DNA of 15,919 nt from Kiritimatiellia bacterium (GCA_017459225.1 JAFUDL010000191.1:1-15919); one strand, 5' to 3'; positions 8,601 through 15,919 are shown, counted from the stretch's first letter. Numbers and translations: made by a program. The notes: generated from the letters alone by a model not told the origin.

Positions 8601-11502
8601 TGCCGTTGGTGAGGGCATAGAGCCAGGTGAGACGGCGGTTCTGACTGGCCGAACTCAGTTCGGCCGTCGTTGCTCCGGTCGTTTCGATGGGGTTTTCCCA
8701 CATGCGCTTCGCGGCGTTCCAGGTTTCCATGCGGTATCCCGTGCAGGAGTAGGTGCAGTTGCCCACAGTGATCGTGGCGGGAGCGGCAAAGGTCTTGCTC
8801 ACGCCCTCGCCGCGCAGGATCCAGCAGCCGAGATCGTCAAACGCCGCGCCGGGCATCTCGCACGCCACCTCCACGAGGTCACTGCCGCTGTAGCGGCCAG
8901 CGCCGGCGTAGAAGCGCATGTTGTCGATTTCCTGGTTGCGGGCGAGCTCCGCCGCCGTGAGCACGCGGTCGTAGAGACGGAAGGCGTGGAACACACCCTT
9001 GTACGCGCGGTCCTTGCGGTTGGCGGCGCTGCTGTGGGCGGAGCCGAGCGCATACTTGTGCGATCCGATGTCGGCCTTGTACGTGCCGGAAGTCCAGGCA
9101 TATTCCGCCGCGGCGGAAACGCTTGAACGCGTATTGTCGATGCTCACGCAGGCGAAACGGCCGTCCCACGGCTGCACGCCGAAGGACAGGCTGTTGAGAG
9201 ATGCAGTGTTGAAGCGCAGATGGTCCCCCTGGTTGTCGTAGCCGCTTCCGGCTAGCGATGTATAGGTGTAACTGTTGAACAGGTCGCCGTTGAGCTCGCA
9301 CGGGCCGAAGAAGCTCGGCCATTTGCGCAGCTGGATTCCCGCGTTGTACTCGACGGCGAACTGCACGGTGGTCTGGCGGGCGAGCGTCACCCCGGAGTCC
9401 GTCGCGAAGCAGCTGCCGGCGTCGAAGTCGTAGCCGCTGGCCGTCCATGCGCCCACGCTGCGCTCGGCGTCGAACACGGCGAGAGTGGCGTCGCCAGGGG
9501 CGGAGCCGAGGTTCTTCCACGTCGCGGCGGCGGAATCGTGCGCCGCGCCGAGGCCCGCGTTGCGGATGCCGTCGAAATGGAGCAAAAGGCCGCCCTGCAC
9601 GTAGTCGTCGGCATCAATCTTCTTCACGCCACTTGCGAGCCGCCAGTTCCACGTGATGCGAGCGCCGGTCGCCGCCGCGTGGGTCGTGTAGGTGAAGTAG
9701 AGGTCCGTGCTCTCCCCGACGAAGTTCCACGTCTTCGTGGTGGCGTTGTAGCTTTCGAGCTTGTAGCCCGTCGGCTCGTAAATGCAGCCGTCGATCGTCA
9801 CGCTCTCCGGGACGGTGAAGGTATGGGCGCCGTTCACGTAGTAGCTGCCGGTCGCTTCAGTTCCCTCCGCGCCTGCGCGATTTGAGGCCACGGCGACGCA
9901 TCCGCCTGCGAACTCGCCGCGGAAGCGGGCGTCGTCTAGGATGCGGTTCCATGCCAGTTCGCTTTCCGTAAGGGCCACGTCGTAGATGCGCACGGAGTAG
10001 TACATCCCCTTGGCGTAGCGGTTTGGATTTTCGCGGGCGGAGCCTCCCCACGACCACTGCTTGGCGGGCCTGTCGGTTCTTGAAGTGCAGGTCTTGGGAT
10101 TGACGAGCGTCGTGCCCTCGATGAGATACTGGCTGCTGACCATGAAAATGCCGGTGGCGTATTTGCCGCCCCAGTTCGTGATTTCGGGACGGTTGTCCGT
10201 GCGGTATGCCTTGACCTTCCAGTGCAGAGTGGTATCCTTCGTGTTCTTAGTGTTGTTGTTGTTCAGGAAGAAGCCTATGTCGTCGTCGTCGGACGAATAG
10301 AACAGGCCCGGATAGAAACCCTTTCCCGACGGCTGCTGGGACGTAGGCGTGTCCACCGCCAGCTGTATGGTAGCCGTCTCGTGGTTGAGATCGATGCCGG
10401 GCGAGGCGAGGCGGGCATAGACGGACGAGCCGTCGAAGTAGAAGCCCTTGTCCGTCCAGTACCCGCCTCCGCCCGTGAAGGGGGCGTCAGGCCCGCCGGA
10501 GACGAGGTTCTTCCAGGTGCGCGCGTCTGGGTCGTGCGGGAGGTCGGCGCCGGCGTTGCGTATGCCGTCGAAATGGCCCTGGAGCCGCGCCTGCTGCGCG
10601 TACGCGCCGGGTTCCATGAGCGTGAGGCCGGAGGGGAAGTCCGGGTTGACGACAGGCTCGACGTTTTCCGCCGCCTCGATCATGGCCGCAATGGCGGTCT
10701 TCGTGTCGCCGCCCTTGTTGGTGGTTACGGACTGCACGCCGCGAGAGGCGAGGGCGAACGACTCGTTCACGTCGTCGCACGTCCACACCCAGAACTTGTA
10801 CCCGGCCGCCTTGACGGCCTGTATCTCAGCCGCGCTCTGCGCGGCTGCGGCCTGATAGTGGATGTCCACGCCGGTGCCATTGCACGCCGCGATCTTGGAG
10901 TTAAGCGTCGCGCTGGAATCGGAGACGTTGCCGAGAAGGAGCAGCGCGTCATAGTCGGGGAGCGCGGCGCGCACGGCACTGATGAGCGAAGCGTCGAACG
11001 CGATGAACGCAACGCGGTCCTTCGTGGCAAGCGGCTGAGCCTGCACGGCCTCGACGACTTTCGCCACGAGGTTGTTCGCGCCGTTGCCCTTCAGCTCCAC
11101 GATGCACTTGGTGGTCGTGTTCATTGAAAGGAGCGCAAGGTAGTCCGAGAACTTCGGCAGAGTCTCGCTCTCCCATTCCGTGCCGATCCACGGACTGAAC
11201 TTGCCCACCTGAACGTCCTTCAGCTGGTCCCACGTACTTGACGTGACCGTGAGATTGACGCCTGAACCCGCCGTGCGCCCAGTCGTCGAGTCGTGGATTA
11301 TGACCGGCACGCCGTCCGAAGTGCAGTACACGTCGCACTCAACGCCGTCAACGCCACGCTCGAACGCGAGGCGGAATGCCGCCATCGTGTTCTCAGGGCG
11401 GTCTTTCGACTCGCCGCGGTGCGACACCACCTCGGGCATCGTTACGCCGAACGCCGCCATTCCTGCGAGCGCGCAAATCGCCGTCATCAACTTCGTCATC
11501 AT
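5641..11502 (-). CDS. Giant exported protein: GDPD domain, three LamG/beta-sandwich modules, PA14-like domain, beta-helix-like tail
   Basis: A 1,953-residue protein with a signal peptide (residues 1-20, MMTKLM then a hydrophobic core). Residues about 22-280 are a glycerophosphodiester phosphodiesterase TIM barrel: HRG (28-30), RPENT (35-39), ECDV (55-58), HD (70-71), VELKG (135-139) and a late FWVWT (237-241). The two histidines and the Glu/Asp metal ligands of the family are present, so it should be able to hydrolyse glycerophosphodiesters. Three modules of about 320-345 residues follow, marked by FDGIRN at 311, FDGIRN at 643 and YDGIRN at 988. Each has a LamG-like sandwich and a smaller beta domain with a Y.LESYN or ETWN segment. 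Residues about 1300-1350 have the WTGLGDANNLLDPANWS signature of surface beta-helix proteins, about 1385-1510 resemble PA14, and the rest is Gly/Asn-rich and beta-rich, ending TTIFVR. The ATG has GAGGAG nine bases upstream. Substrate and anchoring are unknown. Confidence 0.88.
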   Translation of the reverse strand: MMTKLMTAICALAGMAAFGVTMPEVVSHRGESKDRPENTMAAFRLAFERGVDGVECDVYCTSDGVPVIIHDSTTGRTAGSGVNLTVTSSTWDQLKDVQVGKFSPWIGTEWESETLPKFSDYLALLSMNTTTKCIVELKGNGANNLVAKVVEAVQAQPLATKDRVAFIAFDASLISAVRAALPDYDALLLLGNVSDSSATLNSKIAACNGTGVDIHYQAAAAQSAAEIQAVKAAGYKFWVWTCDDVNESFALASRGVQSVTTNKGGDTKTAIAAMIEAAENVEPVVNPDFPSGLTLMEPGAYAQQARLQGHFDGIRNAGADLPHDPDARTWKNLVSGGPDAPFTGGGGYWTDKGFYFDGSSVYARLASPGIDLNHETATIQLAVDTPTSQQPSGKGFYPGLFYSSDDDDIGFFLNNNNTKNTKDTTLHWKVKAYRTDNRPEITNWGGKYATGIFMVSSQYLIEGTTLVNPKTCTSRTDRPAKQWSWGGSARENPNRYAKGMYYSVRIYDVALTESELAWNRILDDARFRGEFAGGCVAVASNRAGAEGTEATGSYYVNGAHTFTVPESVTIDGCIYEPTGYKLESYNATTKTWNFVGESTDLYFTYTTHAAATGARITWNWRLASGVKKIDADDYVQGGLLLHFDGIRNAGLGAAHDSAAATWKNLGSAPGDATLAVFDAERSVGAWTASGYDFDAGSCFATDSGVTLARQTTVQFAVEYNAGIQLRKWPSFFGPCELNGDLFNSYTYTSLAGSGYDNQGDHLRFNTASLNSLSFGVQPWDGRFACVSIDNTRSSVSAAAEYAWTSGTYKADIGSHKYALGSAHSSAANRKDRAYKGVFHAFRLYDRVLTAAELARNQEIDNMRFYAGAGRYSGSDLVEVACEMPGAAFDDLGCWILRGEGVSKTFAAPATITVGNCTYSCTGYRMETWNAAKRMWENPIETTGATTAELSSASQNRRLTWLYALTNGIRSAADYDVHDYVQQGLVANYDGIRNFGPGADHASLGMFWRDSSYRDVNMAAASNTAFNAWTGKGHRFTAADVSFFEMAEPISLGQAATIQAVLDTVPTSQTTKYPLYFGFGYQDRSFFTREGANRTRLEVKYPDWIGDNLYCTDWEGKYFTSVISPTRHYLIQGTELGEGAARTVFNDIPANKMAIGAPSTYPNSYNDRKIRCMSGDYYALRIYNRALTDAELAHNRAIDEIRYRGEFPHANVTVACEPAFEGAATPISIPAGDYEVTGSWTFSAESVAMGDSTLPPRYTIETWNGGAWSEPVEHDGASYTYEAGGAKVRLTWKWADPTVPVKATWTGLGDANNLLDPANWSCVNAAGETISAAPMERTTVVIDGTTSFTVPQGAAMFSCKKLQIGGENHTAMRLGSLALASNAGFDAMQPGFYTIAPASDTTLAGLNGGNAGGPHDAWQKNYVKQKRGRFDGWINVTAAQAGTWTIRQAYDDYFAFALDGEWLIVNNTYTVFGNATLEVAEGWHCFTIVCGDTTGGYGSTATCSFEIGGENVPLSVSCGGEILSFTSGGFELGTAAPATVTLANDADWRALGAVPVANGAVIDLNGHNLDLSSISSEYLGAVITNSNDAVLSTVTFTAPEGAASTNNVAICGNVKVVKKGPGPYYAYATGCTYTGGTFIEEGTAQPPDGSGADTLYCWDQFKAFGLGEIVVAPNAVFDLRANYAYRSWIVLNGGSLVNTKADMGNTTWGGSGIGRLTADSYLGVTNSVVFGDNTAAKGDTLDLGGHTLSVWIGTSGKYLYLRCAKIENGKIDITAGGWLQVVNACVATNVDFKINCALNIGAALSVRDYEAVWTSTNAEHNKGTAALNVYGTFTPNPEHNRFYGCTMQDGSMIDLSGRTGAFSTLSTFTTGSTSLKFASGATVKVKLSGRTDFDDLNARDAPCFMTWPEDLAPAADVKFELDDDLKRRGFRIRRDDDAHGLNLVYHGGTTIFVR
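7603..8559 (-). repeat. GDPD protein: third LamG/beta-sandwich module
   Basis: Codes residues about 982-1300. Markers: NYDGIRNFGPGADHA, FWRDSS where the others have TWKNL, YYALRIYNRALTDAELAHNR and YTIETWN. It is followed directly by the WTGLGD linker that starts the PA14-like and beta-helix part. Confidence 0.75.
8587..9594 (-). repeat. GDPD protein: second LamG/beta-sandwich module
   Basis: Codes residues about 637-972. The markers recur in the same order: HFDGIRNAGLGAAHD, TWKNLG, FHAFRLYDRVLTAAELARNQ and GYRMETWN. Spacing from the first module is about 332 residues, so the repeat arose by in-frame duplication of a whole two-domain unit. Confidence 0.75.
9613..10581 (-). repeat. GDPD protein: first LamG/beta-sandwich module
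   Basis: Codes residues about 308-630. It opens with HFDGIRNAGADLPHD, then a TWKNL strand, an internal YYSVRIYDVALTESELAWNR segment typical of LamG (concanavalin-like) domains, and a trailing beta domain with GYKLESYN. It is homologous by eye to the two following modules, but clearly diverged. Confidence 0.75.
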
Positions 11503-11540
11503 AACTTAAATCTCCTCTTGTCAAAAACAATTTTGCGGAC

Positions 11541-11569
11541 ATTCTACCAAAACATGCGTGAAGACGCAA
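11541..11569 (-). promoter_or_regulatory. Candidate promoter of the GDPD giant gene
   Basis: The minus strand reads TTGCGT (11564-11569), a 17-base spacer, then TAGAAT (11541-11546) preceded by TGG, an extended -10. It is 38 bases before the ATG. The -35 is identical to that before rpsP. It lies in the AT-rich 162-base gap between the two giant genes, so the GDPD gene can be transcribed independently. Confidence 0.6.
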
Positions 11570-11611
11570 TAAAGAAAAACAGAAAGAAAAAATCGCACAG
11601 CACAATACAGC

Positions 11612-11640
11612 GGTCGCCGACATGGAGAACGCCGGCGACC
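11612..11640 (-). terminator. Hairpin after the LamG/beta-helix gene, possible terminator
   Basis: A perfect 8-base GC-rich stem, GGTCGCCG and CGGCGACC, encloses a 13-base loop 24 bases past the stop of the upstream giant gene. A run of six T on the coding strand follows only about 20 bases later (11587-11592), so it is not a standard intrinsic terminator. It may stabilise the 3' end of the message or pause polymerase. Confidence 0.45.
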
Positions 11641-12090
11641 ATCCTTGCATGTGCAATGACTGAATCAACGCACGTAGATCGTGCAGCCGCATCTCATGAT
11701 CTTGCCCACGCCGCCGCTTGTCGTCACTATCCATCCGCTGGGCAGATTCTCAGGCACGGGCGTGCCGACAATCTCGAGAGCCTGACTATTCGGCGCCTTC
11801 AGGAACGTGAATATCCTCGAAAGGTTCTCCGGATCGACAAGCGAGACTTTCGCTCCGTCAAGATCCACAGTGCCGCCTGCGAGCAGCATCTCGCCTGTCT
11901 TGACGACGAGCTTGTCGGTGACCTTGAGCGTGCCGCCGTACACAGTGCCAGTTCCCTTCACGACAGGCTGAACGAGCGTATTGCCGTTCAGTTCAAGCGA
12001 CGTGCCCGCGTCCAGCACGAGCGTGCGCGCCGCGCTCGTGCCCTCTCCGCCGTTCGCCGCCGCGATGGCGGCGATCTGCTCGGCCGTGGC

Positions 12091-12747
12091 GTCGGGACCC
12101 AGCCTCGCGCTCAAGTTCAGCGCGTCATCGGAAAGCACGCCGTTCCAGATGCGCACTTCGTCGTAGATGGCGTTTGCGTCGGCGTCAGCCCCGTACTGGG
12201 AGTGGCCCAGGTAGAAATTCGCATGCGCCAGCTTTGCAAGATCCCACTCGGCAGCAGGAGTGGAGGTGGTGGTTCTTTCGATATTCCCCGTCTCGACATT
12301 GCGGCGCGTCCAGGTGAATGTGGAGGTCTTGTTGTCGTTCACGGTTATCGTCATCGATATGTGGTACTTCTCGTTGTTGACGTAGCCCATATTGTCGGTT
12401 GACGCGTACTTTGTGCCTCCCTGGCAAAGCTCGAACTCGTCCTGACCGCCGTTTGTTCCTCTGACCCACGACATTGTGATGTAGTCGGTGGAGCTTGTAC
12501 CGTAGTCGAAGATGCGGCTCCAGTTCTTTGCGGCGGTGCGAGTGGCCCATATCTCTATCGTGGCGTTTCCGGCGGGAACAATGCCCTTGCCGAGATTGAG
12601 CGAGCCCTTGCTGTTGCCATCGCCGGTCATTGCGACTGCATTGTTCTCGTAGACGAGCGCCGCGTCGGTCGCTGGAATCGTCGTGGCCGTAAGCCCGCCA
12701 ACAGAGTCGCCGAGGCTGCCGGCGGTGAAGCTCCAGCGGTGCGCGAG
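12091..12747 (-). repeat. Second LamG copy within the giant LamG/beta-helix protein
   Basis: Encodes LAHRWSFTAGSLGDSVGG, then IEIWATRTAAKNWSRIFDYG, FYLGHSQYGADADANAIYDE and VRIWNGVLSD, ending at LGPDA. It follows the N-terminal copy motif for motif, pointing to an internal duplication separated by the beta-helix region. Confidence 0.85.
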
Positions 12748-13029
12748 ACTTGCGAAGGCCGAGTTGTCGGCGTTGGCGGAGATCGCGAGCGTGCCCTTCT
12801 CCACCTGCATCGTGGCGACGGGCGGAAGCGCTTCGACTTCAAGCGTTCCCTCGCCCGTCTTCACAGCCTTGCTGCCAGGAGTTGCGGAAGAGTTGCACCC
12901 CGTTATCTTCACGTTGTGCCCTGCCGTGTCGAATGTGACGCCTCCGTTCATGTACGCCACATTGCCCACGCCGGAGAGGATGGCGCCGTCGGCAGACGAC
13001 TCTACGGTGCCGCCGTCGAACACCACCGT

Positions 13030-13960
13030 GCCAGAGCCGGGTCCCTTCTCGATGAACGGCGTCACCACCTTGCCGCCAGTGCGCACATACAGAGTGCCTA
13101 CGCCCGTGGCCTGATGGCCAAGGCGCACGCCCTTCTCGAAGGTGGCCACGCCAGTGCCGCTCACGTCGAACGTTGCCCTGCCTTCCTCGCCAATTGCCGC
13201 GGGATTCGCGGTCGAAGCATACGTGCCACCTGTCATCCGATACGTGCCCACGCCTTTTACGAAACGACCGGGAGCGAACCAACCCGCCGTGCAGGAGACT
13301 TCGCCGCCGCTTTGCTCAAGAAGGCCTACGCCGCTCTGGCCAACCTGGAAGTTGCCGTTGATCCGCAGCTTGCCGCCGGTGATGAACACCTGCCCGTTGC
13401 CGGCTTCGCCGGTGCCGATGGAGGAGTCGGAGCCAGCCGTGAACGTGCCTCCGTTGAGCGTGAAGGTGGCAGGTCCCGACTCGCCCACCTGAATTCGCAG
13501 GGGACATGTCACCTCGCCGCCGTTCTGCGTGTAGGTGCATTTGCCGCCGGTGTGCAAGCCAAGGCGCACCCATCCTGTGAAGGTGTTGGTGCCTTCGTTC
13601 ATGATGTATGTGCCCACGCTCCCGTTGCCGTTGGCCATTCGCAGGTCTCTGGTCCTGATCTCGCCGCCGTTCTGCGTGAACGTGCCGTTGCCGCCTGCGC
13701 CCACGTACATGTCGAAGCCGTAGATCGTGCCGCCCGTCATGTCGAACGTGGTCTTGCTGCCGCTGTAGCAGGCCACCTGGAACGTGCCGCGGTCATGATT
13801 CGTTCCGCCCTGATGGATGATGCCGCCCGACATGCCGTAGTTGACGTCGGATCCGCTCCAGCGGCCGAGCCAGAGGTTGCCGTTGCTGTTGATGCCGGTC
13901 CACACCTCGCCGCCCGACTGCACGATCGTGCACTCGAGGCCGTTGGCGTCGCCGGCGTCG
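13030..13960 (-). repeat. Short Gly-rich beta-helix-like protein repeats
   Basis: This part of the giant gene encodes repeated turns such as GTFTQNGGEIR, CTYTQNGGEVT, LLEQSGGEVS and TYRMTGGTYAS, about 20-30 residues apart, alternating with VGAGGNG, RLGLHTGG and VGQSG turns. This resembles autotransporter passenger or pectin-lyase-like right-handed beta-helices. Boundaries are approximate. Confidence 0.6.
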
Positions 13961-14961
13961 ATCCAGTTCGTGAGGATCTTGCCGTCAGAGATCTCCACGG
14001 ACGACTTGGAAGCAGCTGCGTTTCCGCCGATCGTCAGACCGTCCACGCTGAAGTCAAGCACGTTGCCCGTGACTTCGAGGCGTCCCGCGCCGCCGTTGAC
14101 GATGCCGATGTTGCCGCGCCCCGACGTCGTTATGGTGCCATGTCCGCCGGCGCGGAAGACGGTGGTGTTGTTCGCGGCGCCCAGATTTAGGACCGAATTT
14201 GCCGCGTCTGCATCGCTCGTGCGGATGATGACGAGTTTCGCGTTGTCCGCGCTCTTGAGGTTCTCAATGCCCGTTATGAAGCCGGACTCCGTAGCGGTCA
14301 CGGGATCGCCGTCTGCATAGAAGCGCACCTCGCCATCGGTCTCGGCGCTGTTCTTGAATTCCGCGCCGGCGCTTGCCGTCAGAGCGGAGAGGGTGAAGTT
14401 GTGCCCCGCAAGGTCGACGATGCCTGATATTCCGGGAACAACCTGAAGTCCGCGCCAGTCGCAGTCCGCCGTGAAGGTGCACGCCTCAAGCGTGATGGAC
14501 CTGCAGGCGAACGATGTTCCCACGGGAAGTTGAAGGTTCATCTTGTCGCCGCCGATGAACACGGGCGTGTTCGCAGTCGGCACAACGCCGTCCTTCCAGT
14601 TACCGGCAGTCTGCCAATCACCGTCGCCCGCATCGCCAGTCCAGATGGCGGAGAGCTTCGACGCCACGGTGATCGTGGTGCCGGAGAGCGTGGCCTGAAA
14701 GTTCGCCGAGTCCGTGAGCTCCACCATGTCGAGGATGCTCGCCACGCCTGTGGGAAGAGAGAACGCCGCGGCTGAGAACACCATGTCAGCGCCACTGCCG
14801 TTCGCGGTGTCGAACACGATCTTGGCGCCGGCGCCCATGGTGACCGTTCCAGAGACGGCGTAGGCGTTGCCGCTGTAGGCGCCGTCGGGGAATTTGAACG
14901 TGGCGCCGGCGGGTATCACGACGCCAGTGGAGGCGTCGGTGCCGCTGGGGGCCGGTGCCGC

Positions 14962-15639
14962 GTCAGGGCCGAGCACGGCGTTCGCCGCAAGCTGCTCGTC
15001 GCCGACGATGCCGGAGTAGATGCGCACCTCGTCGTAGCTCGCGTTGGCGTCGCGGTCGGAAGGCCACTGCGAATGGCCGATATAGAAGATTGGCGATGTG
15101 AGATCGGCAAGCGTCCATCCGGCCTGGGTGTACGAGTCGTGCTTCTCGACGACGCCGGTGACGGTGTTCCGGCGCGCCCATGCGAGCGTGGTGGAGCCGT
15201 CGTCGTTCTTCTTGAACGTCATGACGATGTGGTAGAGGGTGCCGTCCACGTACGGCGCCATCGTGTCGAGCCTGGAGAACTTGTTCTTCACCTCCACCTG
15301 GTCGGCGGCGGATGTCGTGCCGCGGCTCCACGACATGAACAGGTACTGGCTGTTGTCCGGCCCGTAGTCGAAGATTCGCGCCCAGTTGCGCACGGCGTTG
15401 CGCTTCGCCCACATCTCAATCGTCGCGTCATCTGTTCCCAGCACTCCCGTGCCTAGATTCAGCGAGGCGCCGTTGTTTGAGTCGTTGTCGGTGTTGTCGG
15501 AGGCCATCTTGACCATCTGTCCGCCAAAGGCGCTCGCCTCGAAGCTGAGCTGATCCGCGCGCCCGACTACCACTCCGTCGCTGCCGCCGATGGAATCGGC
15601 GTAGTCGCCGTTGAAGCTCCACCGGTGGGTGAGCTCGAA
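14962..15639 (-). repeat. First LamG copy within the giant LamG/beta-helix protein
   Basis: Encodes the domain beginning FELTHRWSFNGDYADSIGG, with IEMWAKRNAVRNWARIFDYG, FYIGHSQWPSDRDANASYDE and EVRIYSGIVGDE, ending LGPDA. It pairs with the copy at 12091-12747. Confidence 0.85.
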
Positions 15640-15796
15640 CGCGCCGCAGTGCATTGACGCACACATCGCCGCAGCCGCGAACGCAAGCAACGCCCAGTTC
15701 GCATTTGCGATTTAGCCCTTTAGCCGAAACTTTCTGCTTATCATGCATACCTCTCCTTTTGGTGTTTCTAGGATTCTAATATCCCTCATGCTTAAT

Positions 15797-15825
15797 AGTA
15801 TATCACACCCTCCCCGTAAGACCAA
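15797..15825 (-). promoter_or_regulatory. Candidate promoter of the LamG/beta-helix giant gene
   Basis: The minus strand reads TTGGTC (15820-15825), a 17-base spacer, then TATACT (15797-15802) preceded by TGA, giving the same nine bases TGATATACT as the rpsP promoter. It is 53 bases before the ATG at 15744. The surrounding 15745-15919 is AT-rich and holds no gene that I can see. The persistence of a good promoter and ribosome site argues that the gene was expressed until recently or still is. Confidence 0.6.
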
Positions 15826-15919
15826 CAGATATTTCTTGCCTATAACCTCGTATTTTTCACAATTGCCTCCAATACAAACTTCTGAAGCAATTGCAAAACC
15901 GAATGTGCATGATGTGGCA

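Larger units (their letters stand above)
11665..15744 (-). pseudogene. Giant exported LamG/beta-helix protein gene with an in-frame stop in the signal peptide
   Basis: The continuous frame after the stop encodes 1,341 residues from a TTG at 15688-15690, but that codon has no ribosome site and lies inside a hydrophobic core. The likely start is the ATG at 15742-15744, with AAGGAG eight bases upstream. It reads MISRKFRLKG, then TAA at 15712-15714, then IANANWALLAFAAAA, which together would make a canonical signal peptide ending near CGA. Counting from the TTG, residues about 18-243 are a LamG-like domain (LTHRWSFNGD, MWAKRNAVRNW, YDEVRIYSG). Residues 349-371 carry the IWTGDAGDGDW and NW..GVVP signature. 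Residues about 390-975 form a beta-helix-like run of Gly-rich repeats with QNGGE and QSGGE motifs, and about 982-1200 are a second LamG copy. The tail ends CTIYVR. It is probably surface-exposed or secreted and may bind glycans. Apart from the TAA the frame is intact over 4 kb, so a recent mutation, a sequencing error or an alternative start are all possible. Confidence 0.7.

Noticed and set aside
5989..9126. A 1,045-codon plus-strand open frame opposite the GDPD giant
   Set aside because: It is rich in Arg, Val, Ala and His with no recognisable domain, and the minus strand carries a coherent multi-domain protein with signal peptide and ribosome site. Its length is notable but explained by codon bias.
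11645..11656. TTGCATGTGCAA dyad just after the LamG/beta-helix gene
   Set aside because: A 5-base arm with a 2-base centre is too small to support a function by itself.
12739..14190. A 483-codon plus-strand open frame opposite the LamG/beta-helix giant
   Set aside because: Same shadow composition, with no ribosome site or domain seen.
15688..15690. TTG as the genuine start of the LamG/beta-helix protein
   Set aside because: There is no Shine-Dalgarno site, and it would begin within the hydrophobic core without a basic n-region. The ATG at 15744 has both, despite the intervening TAA.
15712..15714. Reassigned TAA codon (alternative genetic code)
   Set aside because: rpsP and rplS both end in TAA at positions expected for their families, so TAA is a normal stop here.
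15860..15894. CAATTGC and GCAATTGC near the window edge as an operator
   Set aside because: Seven-base AT-rich motifs that are themselves near-palindromes are easily found by chance, and they lie well upstream of the promoter.

Overview
All genes in this 15.9 kb window lie on the minus strand, so transcription runs from position 15919 towards 1. Coding DNA is GC-rich and the few spacers are AT-rich. The content suggests a Gram-negative gut or anoxic-habitat bacterium of the Verrucomicrobiota/Kiritimatiellota/Lentisphaerota group. The grounds are two giant exported LamG and beta-helix proteins with autotransporter-like repeats, a stand-alone AICAR transformylase and a secreted GHL10-type hydrolase. 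This placement is inference from architecture, not from a marker-gene comparison.

Layout in transcription order. (1) 15744-11665: a ~1,360-codon exported protein with two near-copy LamG domains flanking a beta-helix-like repeat region. Its signal peptide is interrupted by an in-frame TAA at codon 11. (2) 11502-5641: a 1,953-aa exported protein. An N-terminal glycerophosphodiester phosphodiesterase domain with all expected catalytic residues is followed by three tandem LamG/beta-sandwich modules, a PA14-like region and a beta-helix-like tail. The two giants end in the related tails TIYVR and TIFVR. (3) 5532-2683: a compact, translationally coupled cluster rpsP, rplS, trmD and a secreted GHL10-like glycosidase. 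The order of rplS and trmD is reversed from the common one and rimM is absent. (4) 2612 to the window edge: purH-type AICAR transformylase without its IMP cyclohydrolase domain, then purD, which is cut by the window edge within a few codons of its expected end.

Each of the four transcription units is preceded by a promoter-like sequence with an extended -10 (TGnTAnAnT) and a 17-base spacer. In every case a short inverted repeat brackets the -10. The ribosomal/tRNA-modification unit and the purine unit are housekeeping. The two giants are probably surface or secreted proteins that bind and process an extracellular polymer or phosphodiester. No RNA genes, insertion sequences, phage genes or CRISPR arrays were seen. 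The items most worth a second look are the interrupted signal peptide, the GDPD-LamG-PA14 architecture, the shared C-terminal tail, and the hydrolase gene embedded in the ribosomal operon.
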